In this document: in pieces, positions 48,346 through 56,058 of the stretch | Layout of the letters: each line of letters opens with the position of its first letter | How positions within the stretch are numbered: the first letter of the stretch is position 1 | Assembly: GCA_016868815.1 (NCBI GenBank) | Contig: VGFQ01000005.1 | Coordinates: 95,793 to 159,792 of the forward strand | Origin: Bacteroidota bacterium | GTDB lineage: Bacteria > Bacteroidota > Bacteroidia > Chitinophagales > Chitinophagaceae | Length of the DNA: 64,000 bases | Reading direction: 5' to 3' | Made by a program: the position numbers and the translations under genes | The notes under the pieces: generated by a model | Told to the model about the DNA's origin: nothing | What the model saw: only the letters and a program-made list of their open reading frames with translations | Databases searched by the model: none

Positions 48346-48398
48346 AACTGAGAACCCGGTTCGATCCGGGTTTGAGTGCTGTTCTCAATTGATTGAAG

Positions 48399-49433
48399 AT
48401 GTCGGACATGTTCAGTGAGGGTTGGCAGGGAAAAGTCGGGCATCACCGCCAGGCAGGCGGGATAGAGACGTCGATCCTGGACAACGGTCCGGGAAGGGGC
48501 ATGCGGATGGCCTGGTTCGACACGGGGTCGGGGCTGCGTTTCAAGGTGCAACCGGACAGGGGGATGAACATCGCCGATGCGTTCTACAATCGATACGGCA
48601 TCTCCTGGATCAGTTCGACCGGAGACGTGTCCACCGATCATCCGCGGGAAGGTGTCGACTGGCTCGACACCTTCAACGGTGGGTTGTTGTTCACCTGCGG
48701 CCTTTCCCATGTGGGTCCTCCCGAGTGGAGCGGCCATGATAGGAAAGGGCTGCACGGTCGCATCGGTTCCTTGAAAGCGGAAGTCGTATCCATCAAGCAG
48801 CCGGATATCCGTGGAGGAGACCTCTCGATGAGCATGACGGCCATCGTGCGTGAAGCCACCGTCATGGGGACGAACCTGGAACTGAGACGCACCATCGGTG
48901 CCGTACTGGGCGAGCCCGTCATCACCGTAAGCGACCGTGTCACCAACCTGGGTAATCGGCCGGTGCCGCATATGCTCCTTTATCACTGCAACCTGGGATG
49001 GCCCATGGTCGACAAAGGGAGTTCCATCTTCTGGAAGGGTGCATGGAGGCCTCGCGATGTCATGCCATCCAACAGGGCGTACTTCGACAGGGAGGGCTAT
49101 CGGTTGGACCATGACACGCTCGCGGAACACGGCGGCAACGGCGAGACCTGCGTGTTCATAGACGCGGAATCCGACGAAGACGGGTTCTGTCGTTGCGGAA
49201 TCAGGAACCCGTCCATCGGGCACGGAGTAACGATCCGATACAGGACCGATCAGCTGCCTTGCCTCACCCATTGGCAGCATTGGTCGACCAACGAGTTCGT
49301 GACGGGCCTCGAACCGGGCAACTGTTTTCCCATCGGCACTGAGGCCGCTGATCGGGAAGGCAGCCTGGTCAGGCTCGAGCCGGGGGAATACAGGGATTAC
49401 GAGATCCGCTTCAGCATAGAGGATGTCGCATAA
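48399..49433 (+). CDS. DUF4432 family aldose-1-epimerase-like protein
   Basis: 344 residues of the DUF4432 group of the galactose-mutarotase superfamily: GLRFKVQPDRGMNIADAFYNRYGISW, GGLLFTCGLSHVGPPE, a His-rich GLHGRIG, and LLYHCNLGWPMVDKG. In sugar clusters these probably interconvert anomers, and FucU-like mutarotation of the imported sugar is a sensible role. The assignment to L-fucose is inference from context. The ATG at 48399 is chosen over a TTG two codons earlier. It follows susD by 53 bp. Confidence 0.85.
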   Translation: MSDMFSEGWQGKVGHHRQAGGIETSILDNGPGRGMRMAWFDTGSGLRFKVQPDRGMNIADAFYNRYGISWISSTGDVSTDHPREGVDWLDTFNGGLLFTCGLSHVGPPEWSGHDRKGLHGRIGSLKAEVVSIKQPDIRGGDLSMSMTAIVREATVMGTNLELRRTIGAVLGEPVITVSDRVTNLGNRPVPHMLLYHCNLGWPMVDKGSSIFWKGAWRPRDVMPSNRAYFDREGYRLDHDTLAEHGGNGETCVFIDAESDEDGFCRCGIRNPSIGHGVTIRYRTDQLPCLTHWQHWSTNEFVTGLEPGNCFPIGTEAADREGSLVRLEPGEYRDYEIRFSIEDVA

Positions 49434-49451
49434 AGAGGGATATTGAGCAAA

Positions 49452-50681
49452 ATGAAAAGCATGGGGACCATTGAAGCTTCCAAACTGGCACTTGAACAAG
49501 GCAAGGGCATTCTGAGGCTCGCACCCAACTGGGTGCCGAGGTCGTTCTGCATTCCGGGGCGAAGGATCAAGCTGCATCCGGATGATTACTACGCCCTCGG
49601 GGGTGCACGGGGCGGCATAGACGAGCGATGGCTCTCCTCCACCACCGATGCTAAGAACGGGCCGCTGACAGGAACTCACGAAGGCCTGAGCAAGGTCGTT
49701 TTCCAGGACGGATCGACGAGGAGGGAGGTCCTATTCGCAGAAGCCGTGCACGGACTGGGAGCCGAAGTCATCGGCAGGCGCCTTTGGGACGAACATGGGA
49801 GCTGGCCCATGTATTCGAAATTCTTCGACAACCTCGGTCCGCTGCCTCATCACGTGCATCATCGCGACCATCACGCCAAGCTTACCGGTCAGCTGGGCAA
49901 GCCGGAGGCCTACTACTTCCCTCCCCAGCTGAACAACCATCCGGGTGAATTCCCTTACACCTTCTTCGGATTCAATCCATCGACGACCAAGCAGCAGGTC
50001 AAGGAGTCGCTCATGAACTTCACCAAGGGCGACAACAAGATCACAAACCTTTCGCAGGCCTTCCGTCTCGAGACCTCCACCGGATGGGATGTGCCGCCCG
50101 GTGTCATACATGCGCCCGGCAGCCTATGCACCTATGAGCCGCAAAAGGCGTCGGACGTGTACGCCATGTACCAGTCCCTGGTCGGCAACGCCGTGGTGCC
50201 TGAAGAGCTCCTATGGAAGGACACTCCACCCGAAAAGGTCGGAGACTATGATTTCCTGATCGAACTCCTGGATTGGGAACTCAACGTGGACGCCTCATTC
50301 AAGGAGAGCCATTTCATGCTGCCGCTGCCCGTGTCCGACGAGAAGGACATGGCCCGGCAGGGGTTTATCGACAAGTGGATCTGTTACAAATCCACCGCCT
50401 ACAGCGCCAAGGAATTGACGATTCTGCCAGGTGCCACGGTCGTGGTCAGGGACGCCGCCGCATACGGTATGATCATGATGCAAGGGCATGGGAAGATGGG
50501 CGTGTGGGACATTGAAACGCCTGCATTGATCCGCTTCGGGCAGGATACGCACGACGAATTCTTCGTGACAGAGGCGGCGGCCCTCGAAGGCGTCACCATA
50601 ACCAATACATCCAAAACCGACCCGATCGTCATGTTGAAGCATTTCGGACCCGGTAACCCGGATCTGTCGGAAATCGTTTGA
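49452..50681 (+). CDS. Cupin protein resembling class I phosphomannose isomerase; candidate deoxyhexose isomerase
   Basis: 409 residues. The metal site of class I mannose-6-phosphate isomerases can be read: H134-V-H136 (LPHHVHHRDHHAKL) in place of Q-V-H, E152 in GKPEAYYF, and H220 in DVPPGVIHAPG. The flanking text keeps the order of the family (VH...A...G-GK-E-Y). It is cytoplasmic, with no signal peptide, and has a second C-terminal cupin part (LTILPGATVVVRDAAAYG). The island has a kinase and an aldolase for a ketose but no RhaA, RhaI or FucI. This protein is therefore the best candidate for the aldose-ketose isomerase step. Its stop overlaps the upstream open end of the GH29 frame by 4 nt. 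Confidence 0.7.
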   Translation: MKSMGTIEASKLALEQGKGILRLAPNWVPRSFCIPGRRIKLHPDDYYALGGARGGIDERWLSSTTDAKNGPLTGTHEGLSKVVFQDGSTRREVLFAEAVHGLGAEVIGRRLWDEHGSWPMYSKFFDNLGPLPHHVHHRDHHAKLTGQLGKPEAYYFPPQLNNHPGEFPYTFFGFNPSTTKQQVKESLMNFTKGDNKITNLSQAFRLETSTGWDVPPGVIHAPGSLCTYEPQKASDVYAMYQSLVGNAVVPEELLWKDTPPEKVGDYDFLIELLDWELNVDASFKESHFMLPLPVSDEKDMARQGFIDKWICYKSTAYSAKELTILPGATVVVRDAAAYGMIMMQGHGKMGVWDIETPALIRFGQDTHDEFFVTEAAALEGVTITNTSKTDPIVMLKHFGPGNPDLSEIV

Positions 50682-50710
50682 AATCATCCATCACAATCAA
50701 AACAAAAGAC

Positions 50711-52450
50711 ATGAAACTGCTGCGAACCCAGTTGATCCTCCTCCTGATGGTCATGGTGCAACTCCAGGGGATCTCCCAGGAGATCAAAAAGAGCTATCCA
50801 CCCGAGCCTCAACCGGTAAGGCCGGCCAATTTCAAGCCCTTCAGGTACAAGCACACCATCCAGCAGCTTCAGGAGAAATTCTCAGACACGGTCATGCGCC
50901 GGGCTGCCATCGAGGTGCAGAACATCCAGGACGTGAACGCGAAGGGTGAATTCAAGCCTACTTTCGAATCCCTGAAGTCGCACAAGATGCCCGAATGGTT
51001 CGAGGACGCCAAGCTCGGCATCTTCCTGGACTGGGGCCCCTGGTCGTCGGCGGGCTATGCGCCCAAGAAGGGAGCGGAAGCCTCTACGGGCGGTTCCTAC
51101 CCCGATTGGTACGAGTTCCTGATGGACTACAGGTACAAGGCCTACCATGACAGCACGTTCGGAACCGACTTCCGTCGCGACGACCTTCTCCCCCTTCTCA
51201 CGGGGAAGAACTTCAACGCCCGCGAATACATGGATCTGGCCGTTCAGACGGGTGCCAGGTATTTTGTGCCCTTTGCCAAGCACCATGCGGGATGGACCAT
51301 GTGGGAATCGTTCTACACGAAGCGAAATGCGGTTGAAATGGGCCCGGGCAGGGACATCTACAAGGAGATCAACGATGCCGCGCGTGAGAAGAACATGAAG
51401 ATGGGCTTTTACTTCTCCGTCTCCGAGTGGGAATATCCGGTCATCGTCGACAGACGTCAGAGCCAGTGGGACCCCATTCCCAACCTCGCAGTATTCCAGG
51501 ACGAACTCGGACAGATCGCAAGGGCCAAGCCTCTGGCGAGCTACTTCCCGGAAGTGATGGACAGGATGGCTTCCGGCAAGATTCCCGTGAAGAACTACTT
51601 CTCCGACTACATGATGCCTTCGTTCAAGGAGGTGGTAGACAAGTTCGACCCGGATCTGATCTGGTACGACGGCGGATGGGGAAGTCCGGTTTCGGTGAGC
51701 AGGGTCGGAGAGTTGTCGGCCTACTTTTACAACAAGGCGGCCGGCAGGAAGGACGTGGTCATCAACAACAGGGCGGGAAGCACCCTGAGCGACGCCGACA
51801 TGAAGCGCGTCTCGGACCTGATGAAGAGCGGTGACGCGAAGAAGGCCATGGAGATCTACACAACGGCCCCTCAGCTCGGTGATTATGGAACCCCCGAATA
51901 CAGTTTCGGTGAAGCGAAGACCACCCAGAAATGGGAGGTGTGCCGGTCCATCAGCCCCGCCTTCGGATACAATTGGCAGGATGACGACGCCAGCTCACTC
52001 TCGAGCAAGGAGCTCGTAAAGCTTTTCATCAAGATCGTGTCCGGCAACGGCAACCTGCTTCTCGTGATCAGTCCCGACGCTTCCGGCAAGCTGCCGGACA
52101 TCCAGAAGGACCGGATGCTCGATCTCGGAAAATATCTCAAGGTAAACGGAGAGGCCATTTACGGCACCCGGTCCTGGGATAGGACCCATGACGGCGAGAA
52201 CATGTATTTCACAAGAAGCAAGGACGGGAAGTATCTTTATGTCCATTGCACGGAATGGACCGGAGGCTCTGTCAAGATCAACGGCGTGACTCCTGTGAAA
52301 GGTTCCAAAGTGACCATGCTGGGAAGCACAGCCCCGCTGAAGTGGGAGAACGTCGACGGAGGCATGAGGGTGGTTTCGAACTCGAGCTTCGACGCCATTC
52401 GCAACAGGACCTCGGACCATGCAGTGGTATTCAAGGTCCAACTCAAGTGA
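50711..52450 (+). CDS. GH29-type alpha-L-fucosidase with altered active-site residues
   Basis: 579 residues with a signal peptide (QLILLLMVMVQLQGISQ). The GH29 order is visible: KLGIFLDWGPWSSAGYAP near 101, ARYFVPFAKHHAGW near 182-195, and the nucleophile region PDLIWYDGGW with D320. Two family positions differ: the usual FIHWG His reads Asp (D107), and the usual KHHDG Asp reads Ala (A193); both catalytic-site His at 191-192 stay. It should release L-fucose or a related sugar from glycans in the periplasm, possibly with unusual specificity. The ATG at 50711 is chosen for the signal peptide. A C-terminal beta-sandwich follows from about residue 470. Confidence 0.85.
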   Translation: MKLLRTQLILLLMVMVQLQGISQEIKKSYPPEPQPVRPANFKPFRYKHTIQQLQEKFSDTVMRRAAIEVQNIQDVNAKGEFKPTFESLKSHKMPEWFEDAKLGIFLDWGPWSSAGYAPKKGAEASTGGSYPDWYEFLMDYRYKAYHDSTFGTDFRRDDLLPLLTGKNFNAREYMDLAVQTGARYFVPFAKHHAGWTMWESFYTKRNAVEMGPGRDIYKEINDAAREKNMKMGFYFSVSEWEYPVIVDRRQSQWDPIPNLAVFQDELGQIARAKPLASYFPEVMDRMASGKIPVKNYFSDYMMPSFKEVVDKFDPDLIWYDGGWGSPVSVSRVGELSAYFYNKAAGRKDVVINNRAGSTLSDADMKRVSDLMKSGDAKKAMEIYTTAPQLGDYGTPEYSFGEAKTTQKWEVCRSISPAFGYNWQDDDASSLSSKELVKLFIKIVSGNGNLLLVISPDASGKLPDIQKDRMLDLGKYLKVNGEAIYGTRSWDRTHDGENMYFTRSKDGKYLYVHCTEWTGGSVKINGVTPVKGSKVTMLGSTAPLKWENVDGGMRVVSNSSFDAIRNRTSDHAVVFKVQLK

Positions 52451-52496
52451 ATCGATTGGAAAGAAAGATGGACATTTTGCATGAAACGTCATTCGT

Positions 52497-53981
52497 GTGG
52501 GCGATCTGTTGGAGTTGAGGAACATATCGAAGAGCTTCCCCGGCGTCAGGGCTCTTGAGGGCGTATCCATCAAGGTCGCCAGTGGGTCGGTTCATGCACT
52601 GATGGGCGAGAACGGTGCTGGCAAGTCCACCCTTATGAAGATCCTCAACGGGATACACAGGCCCGACGAGGGATCCGTCATCCTCGAGGGACGGGAGAGG
52701 GTTTTCTCCGGCGTGAGGGATGCCATGGAGGCGGGCGTTTCCATGATCCATCAGGAATTGATGCCTTTGCCCGAGTTGACGGTCGCCGAGAACATCTTCC
52801 TCGGGAAGGAACCTGTATTGGGCAGGACGGGATTTGTCGATTTCCGGAAGTTGAACGCAAGGGCCAGCATCGTCCTTGAAAGGATCGGCCTCGACATCCC
52901 GCCTGAACGGAGGATGAAGGAGCTCTCGATCGCCCAGATGCAGATGATCGAGATTGCCAAGGCCATCTCCAACGATGCGAAGGTGATCATCATGGATGAA
53001 CCCACGTCCGCGATCACGTCCAGGGAGGTTGATGTGCTGTTCGGCATCATCGGTCAACTGAAGGCGGATGGGATCTCCGTCATCTACATCTCCCACAAGA
53101 TGGACGAGGTGTTTCGGATTGCCGATACGATCACCGTCATGCGCGACGGCAGGGTGGTAGGCACAAGGAGGGCTGAAGAACTCGACAACGACGAGCTGAT
53201 ATCCATGATGGTCGGCCGGAGTCTCAATGCGCTTTTCAAGAAGAGGGTCACGGCCCTTTCGGGTGAACGGTTGTTGAAGGTAGAGGGTCTCGAGGGAGAT
53301 CATTTCACCGACGTCCACTTCGAACTCTACAAGGGGGAGATCTTGGGATTCGCCGGACTCATGGGTTCGGGTCGCACGGAGATCGCGAACGCGGTCTTCG
53401 GCCTTGAAAGGCCCCATGCAGGCAGGATTACCGTTGAAGGGAAGACGTGTGACATGGGTTCGCCCAGACAGGCGATGGACCACGGCATCGCCATGGTGAA
53501 CGAGGACAGGAAGATGAACGGGTTGGTGCTCACATCAAGCGTCGCCGAGAACATGACCCTGTCCAGCCTCACGGACCTTTCCACGTGGATCTTCGTGGAC
53601 CATGCGAGGGAGACCGAAGTCGTAAAAAGGGAGATGCTGAGGTATCGGATCTCCGCCCCCGAAGCCGGGTCGAAGGTCGTGAACCTGAGCGGTGGGAACC
53701 AGCAGAAGGTCGCGATCGCAAAGGCGCTGCTGACCAAACCGAGAATCCTTATATTGGATGAGCCGACGAGGGGTATCGACATCGGTGCGAAGGCTGAGAT
53801 ATACAGCATGATGCGCGAACTGGCCGACAGCGGCATGGGCATCATCCTCATCTCATCCGAATTGCCGGAGATCATCGGCATCTGCGACCGTGTGATCGTC
53901 ATGAACAAGGGACGGGTCTCTGCGGAGCTCCCGGGTGAAGGAATCGACGAGGAGACGATACTCAGGCACGCGATGGTCTGA
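52497..53981 (+). CDS. Ribose-type sugar ABC transporter, double ATPase
   Basis: 494 residues of the RbsA/AraG group with two fused ATPase domains. The first has GENGAGKSTLMKIL, LSIAQMQMIEIAKA and VIIMDEPTSAIT; the second has a degenerate Walker A (GLMGSGRTEIANAVFG), LSGGNQQKVAIAKALL and ILILDEPTRGIDIGAK. The start is a GTG at 52497; no in-frame ATG lies close upstream. It energises uptake across the inner membrane with the next two gene products. Confidence 0.93.
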   Translation: MGDLLELRNISKSFPGVRALEGVSIKVASGSVHALMGENGAGKSTLMKILNGIHRPDEGSVILEGRERVFSGVRDAMEAGVSMIHQELMPLPELTVAENIFLGKEPVLGRTGFVDFRKLNARASIVLERIGLDIPPERRMKELSIAQMQMIEIAKAISNDAKVIIMDEPTSAITSREVDVLFGIIGQLKADGISVIYISHKMDEVFRIADTITVMRDGRVVGTRRAEELDNDELISMMVGRSLNALFKKRVTALSGERLLKVEGLEGDHFTDVHFELYKGEILGFAGLMGSGRTEIANAVFGLERPHAGRITVEGKTCDMGSPRQAMDHGIAMVNEDRKMNGLVLTSSVAENMTLSSLTDLSTWIFVDHARETEVVKREMLRYRISAPEAGSKVVNLSGGNQQKVAIAKALLTKPRILILDEPTRGIDIGAKAEIYSMMRELADSGMGIILISSELPEIIGICDRVIVMNKGRVSAELPGEGIDEETILRHAMV

Positions 53982-54005
53982 GAACAATCATTTCATTGAA
54001 TCGTG

Positions 54006-54947
54006 ATGAAAGAAGCCAACATTGGGAAAGAGAGGTTCTACAGGAGATACGGGGTGCTGCTGTCTTTCATCATCATCTTTTCAGTACTCGCACTGACCAC
54101 CCCCGGTTTCCTTTCGCTGTCGAATCTGACGACTGTCCTTCGACAGATCTCGATCAACGGCATACTCGCAGTGGGTGTGACCTTCGTGATCATCACCGGA
54201 GGGATCGACCTGTCACTGGGTTCGACCGTGGCGCTTGCCGGTGTCACGGCGGCACTCTTTGCGAGGCAGGGGGGCGACGCCTTGGCCCTGCCTTTGATCG
54301 CGGGCATTACGACGGGCCTCGTCGTCGGATTGGTCAACGGACTGATCGTAACCAGGGGGAAGGTGGCCCCGTTCATTGTCACTCTCGGCATGATGACCAT
54401 CCTGCGTGGCACAGCGCTTGTGGTGAGCGATGGAAGACCTGTCTCGAACCTTTCCAACGCTTTCAACGCCATCGGCGGAGGCGATCTGATGGGGATTCCG
54501 ATTCCCATCCTCGTTTTCCTTGCGGTCGTGGTCGTTTCCCATGTCATACTGGACCGCACCGTCATCGGCAGGTATGTGTACGCGACGGGTGGCAACGAGA
54601 AGGCCGCATACGCATCAGGGGTGGATACCGACAGGGTCAAGATGTTCGTGTATGTGATATGCGGAGCCTTCGCAGGCCTTGCTGGAATCGTACTCGCTTC
54701 AAGGATCAACACCGGTCAGCCCAACGCGGGCGTATCCTTCGAGCTGGATGCGATAGCCGCTGCGGTCATCGGCGGCACCAACCTATCGGGCGGTATCGGG
54801 AAGGTGACGGGAACGGTCCTGGGTGTCCTCATCATCGGCATCATCAACAACGGACTCGACCTTTTGAACGTGACGTCCTATTACCAGCAGATCATCAAGG
54901 GAGTCATCATCATCGGTGCTGTGCTCATCGACAGAAACAAAAGATAA
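54006..54947 (+). CDS. Ribose-type sugar ABC transporter permease
   Basis: 313 residues with 8-10 membrane helices. RbsC-family signatures are present: GGIDLSLGSTVALAGVTAALFA, PFIVTLGMMTILRGTALVVSDG and GGTNLSGGIGKVTGTVLGVLIIGIINNGLDLL. The start codon is ATG at 54006 (a GTG precedes it). It overlaps the binding-protein gene by 1 nt (TAATG). Confidence 0.93.
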   Translation: MKEANIGKERFYRRYGVLLSFIIIFSVLALTTPGFLSLSNLTTVLRQISINGILAVGVTFVIITGGIDLSLGSTVALAGVTAALFARQGGDALALPLIAGITTGLVVGLVNGLIVTRGKVAPFIVTLGMMTILRGTALVVSDGRPVSNLSNAFNAIGGGDLMGIPIPILVFLAVVVVSHVILDRTVIGRYVYATGGNEKAAYASGVDTDRVKMFVYVICGAFAGLAGIVLASRINTGQPNAGVSFELDAIAAAVIGGTNLSGGIGKVTGTVLGVLIIGIINNGLDLLNVTSYYQQIIKGVIIIGAVLIDRNKR

Positions 54948-55900
54948 TGAGAAAGTATTTCAACGGACTGCATCCTGCCGCATCCCTTCTCCTTCTATCC
55001 CTCGCATTCGCCTTCGGATGCAACACCAAGGCCCGGCAGGCCGGAAAGCCATATAGGATCGGCGTTACGATGCTCAGCCTGCAATCCGAGTTCGTGGTGA
55101 ACGTGAAGGATGCGATGGAGAAGTACGCTTCAAACGACAGCGTCGAACTGCTCATCGTGGATGCGGAACGGAACGCCGACAAGCAGGTGCAGCAGGTGGA
55201 GTCTTTCATCGCCCGCGGCGTCGACGCCATCATCCTGAACCCCTGCGAGGTGGAAGCCAGTTCTCCCGCCGTCGACAGGGCGAGGAAAGCGGGGATACCC
55301 GTGGTGAACGTGAATTCCGAGACCAAATCCACGCCTGACGCATTCGTCGGGTCGAACGACGAGGAGTCTGCGGAGATCGCCATCGAGCACATCGCCAAAC
55401 TGACTGGAGGCAACGGGAATGTGTTGATGATCGAGGGGTACATAGGCCAGGCCGCACAGATCAAAAGGACGTCGGGTGCCGAGAGGACGCTGGCCAAGCA
55501 TCCCGGACTCAAGGTCCTCGCCAAGCAGAGTGCAGAGTGGGACCGTGCGAAGGCGATGTCGCTCATGGAGAACTGGATACAGGTGCACGGCGACCGCATA
55601 GACGCCGTGTTCGCACAGAACGACGAGATGGGTCTGGGCGCATTGCAGGCGTTGGAACAGGCCGGATTGAAGAACAAGGTCAAGGTGGTGAGCATCGACG
55701 CCATCCGAGACGCCCTTGGAGCGGTCAAGGAGAAGAGGCTTGACGCCACCGTGTATCAGGATGCGCAAGGTCAGGGACAGGGAGCCGTTCAGGCGGCGCT
55801 TGCATTGATCAGGACAGGCAAGGTGGAGAAGACCCAGGTACTGATCCCCTTCCAATTGGTCACATCCGAGAACGTCGACGCATATCTGAATCGTCGATAG
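54947..55900 (+). CDS. Ribose-type sugar ABC transporter substrate-binding lipoprotein
   Basis: 317 residues. A lipoprotein signal peptide with Cys25 (LAFAFGC) is followed by a type I periplasmic-binding fold: GVTMLSLQSEFVVNVKDAMEK, VDAIILNPCEVEAS, VVNVNSETKS, VFAQNDEMGLGALQAL and ATVYQDAQGQGQGAVQAA. It captures a monosaccharide in the periplasm for the RbsA/RbsC-like pair. The long open frame upstream to 53996 is antisense-like sequence over the permease gene. Confidence 0.93.
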   Translation: MRKYFNGLHPAASLLLLSLAFAFGCNTKARQAGKPYRIGVTMLSLQSEFVVNVKDAMEKYASNDSVELLIVDAERNADKQVQQVESFIARGVDAIILNPCEVEASSPAVDRARKAGIPVVNVNSETKSTPDAFVGSNDEESAEIAIEHIAKLTGGNGNVLMIEGYIGQAAQIKRTSGAERTLAKHPGLKVLAKQSAEWDRAKAMSLMENWIQVHGDRIDAVFAQNDEMGLGALQALEQAGLKNKVKVVSIDAIRDALGAVKEKRLDATVYQDAQGQGQGAVQAALALIRTGKVEKTQVLIPFQLVTSENVDAYLNRR

Positions 55901-55950
55901 ACCTGCTGCGATGTTTTCTGCGCGTATTCGTCGACACTCATATCCATTTT

Positions 55951-55973
55951 TCAAACAGGACAGCACAGGTTGT
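55951..55973 (+). promoter_or_regulatory. Second copy of the candidate GntR operator
   Basis: TCAAACAGGACAGCACAGG plus TTGT; ACAGG repeats 10 bp apart (55955, 55965). It lies 86 bp before the DUF5916 start codon and defines a second transcription unit under the same control. Confidence 0.55.
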
Positions 55974-56058
55974 CGCCTTACGGGAATTGATTGAATTTCA
56001 TGTCGTGTCCGTTTCACAAGGATGATCGGCCGCATCAATCAATCATCTCCCCTTCCAT

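Noticed and set aside
48339..49679. 446-codon minus-strand open frame
   Set aside because: It lies antisense across the DUF4432 gene and the start of the cupin gene, without family motifs, and reflects codon bias.
53996..54946. Long N-terminal extension of the sugar-binding lipoprotein frame
   Set aside because: It covers the permease gene in another frame; the lipoprotein signal at 54947 fixes the start.
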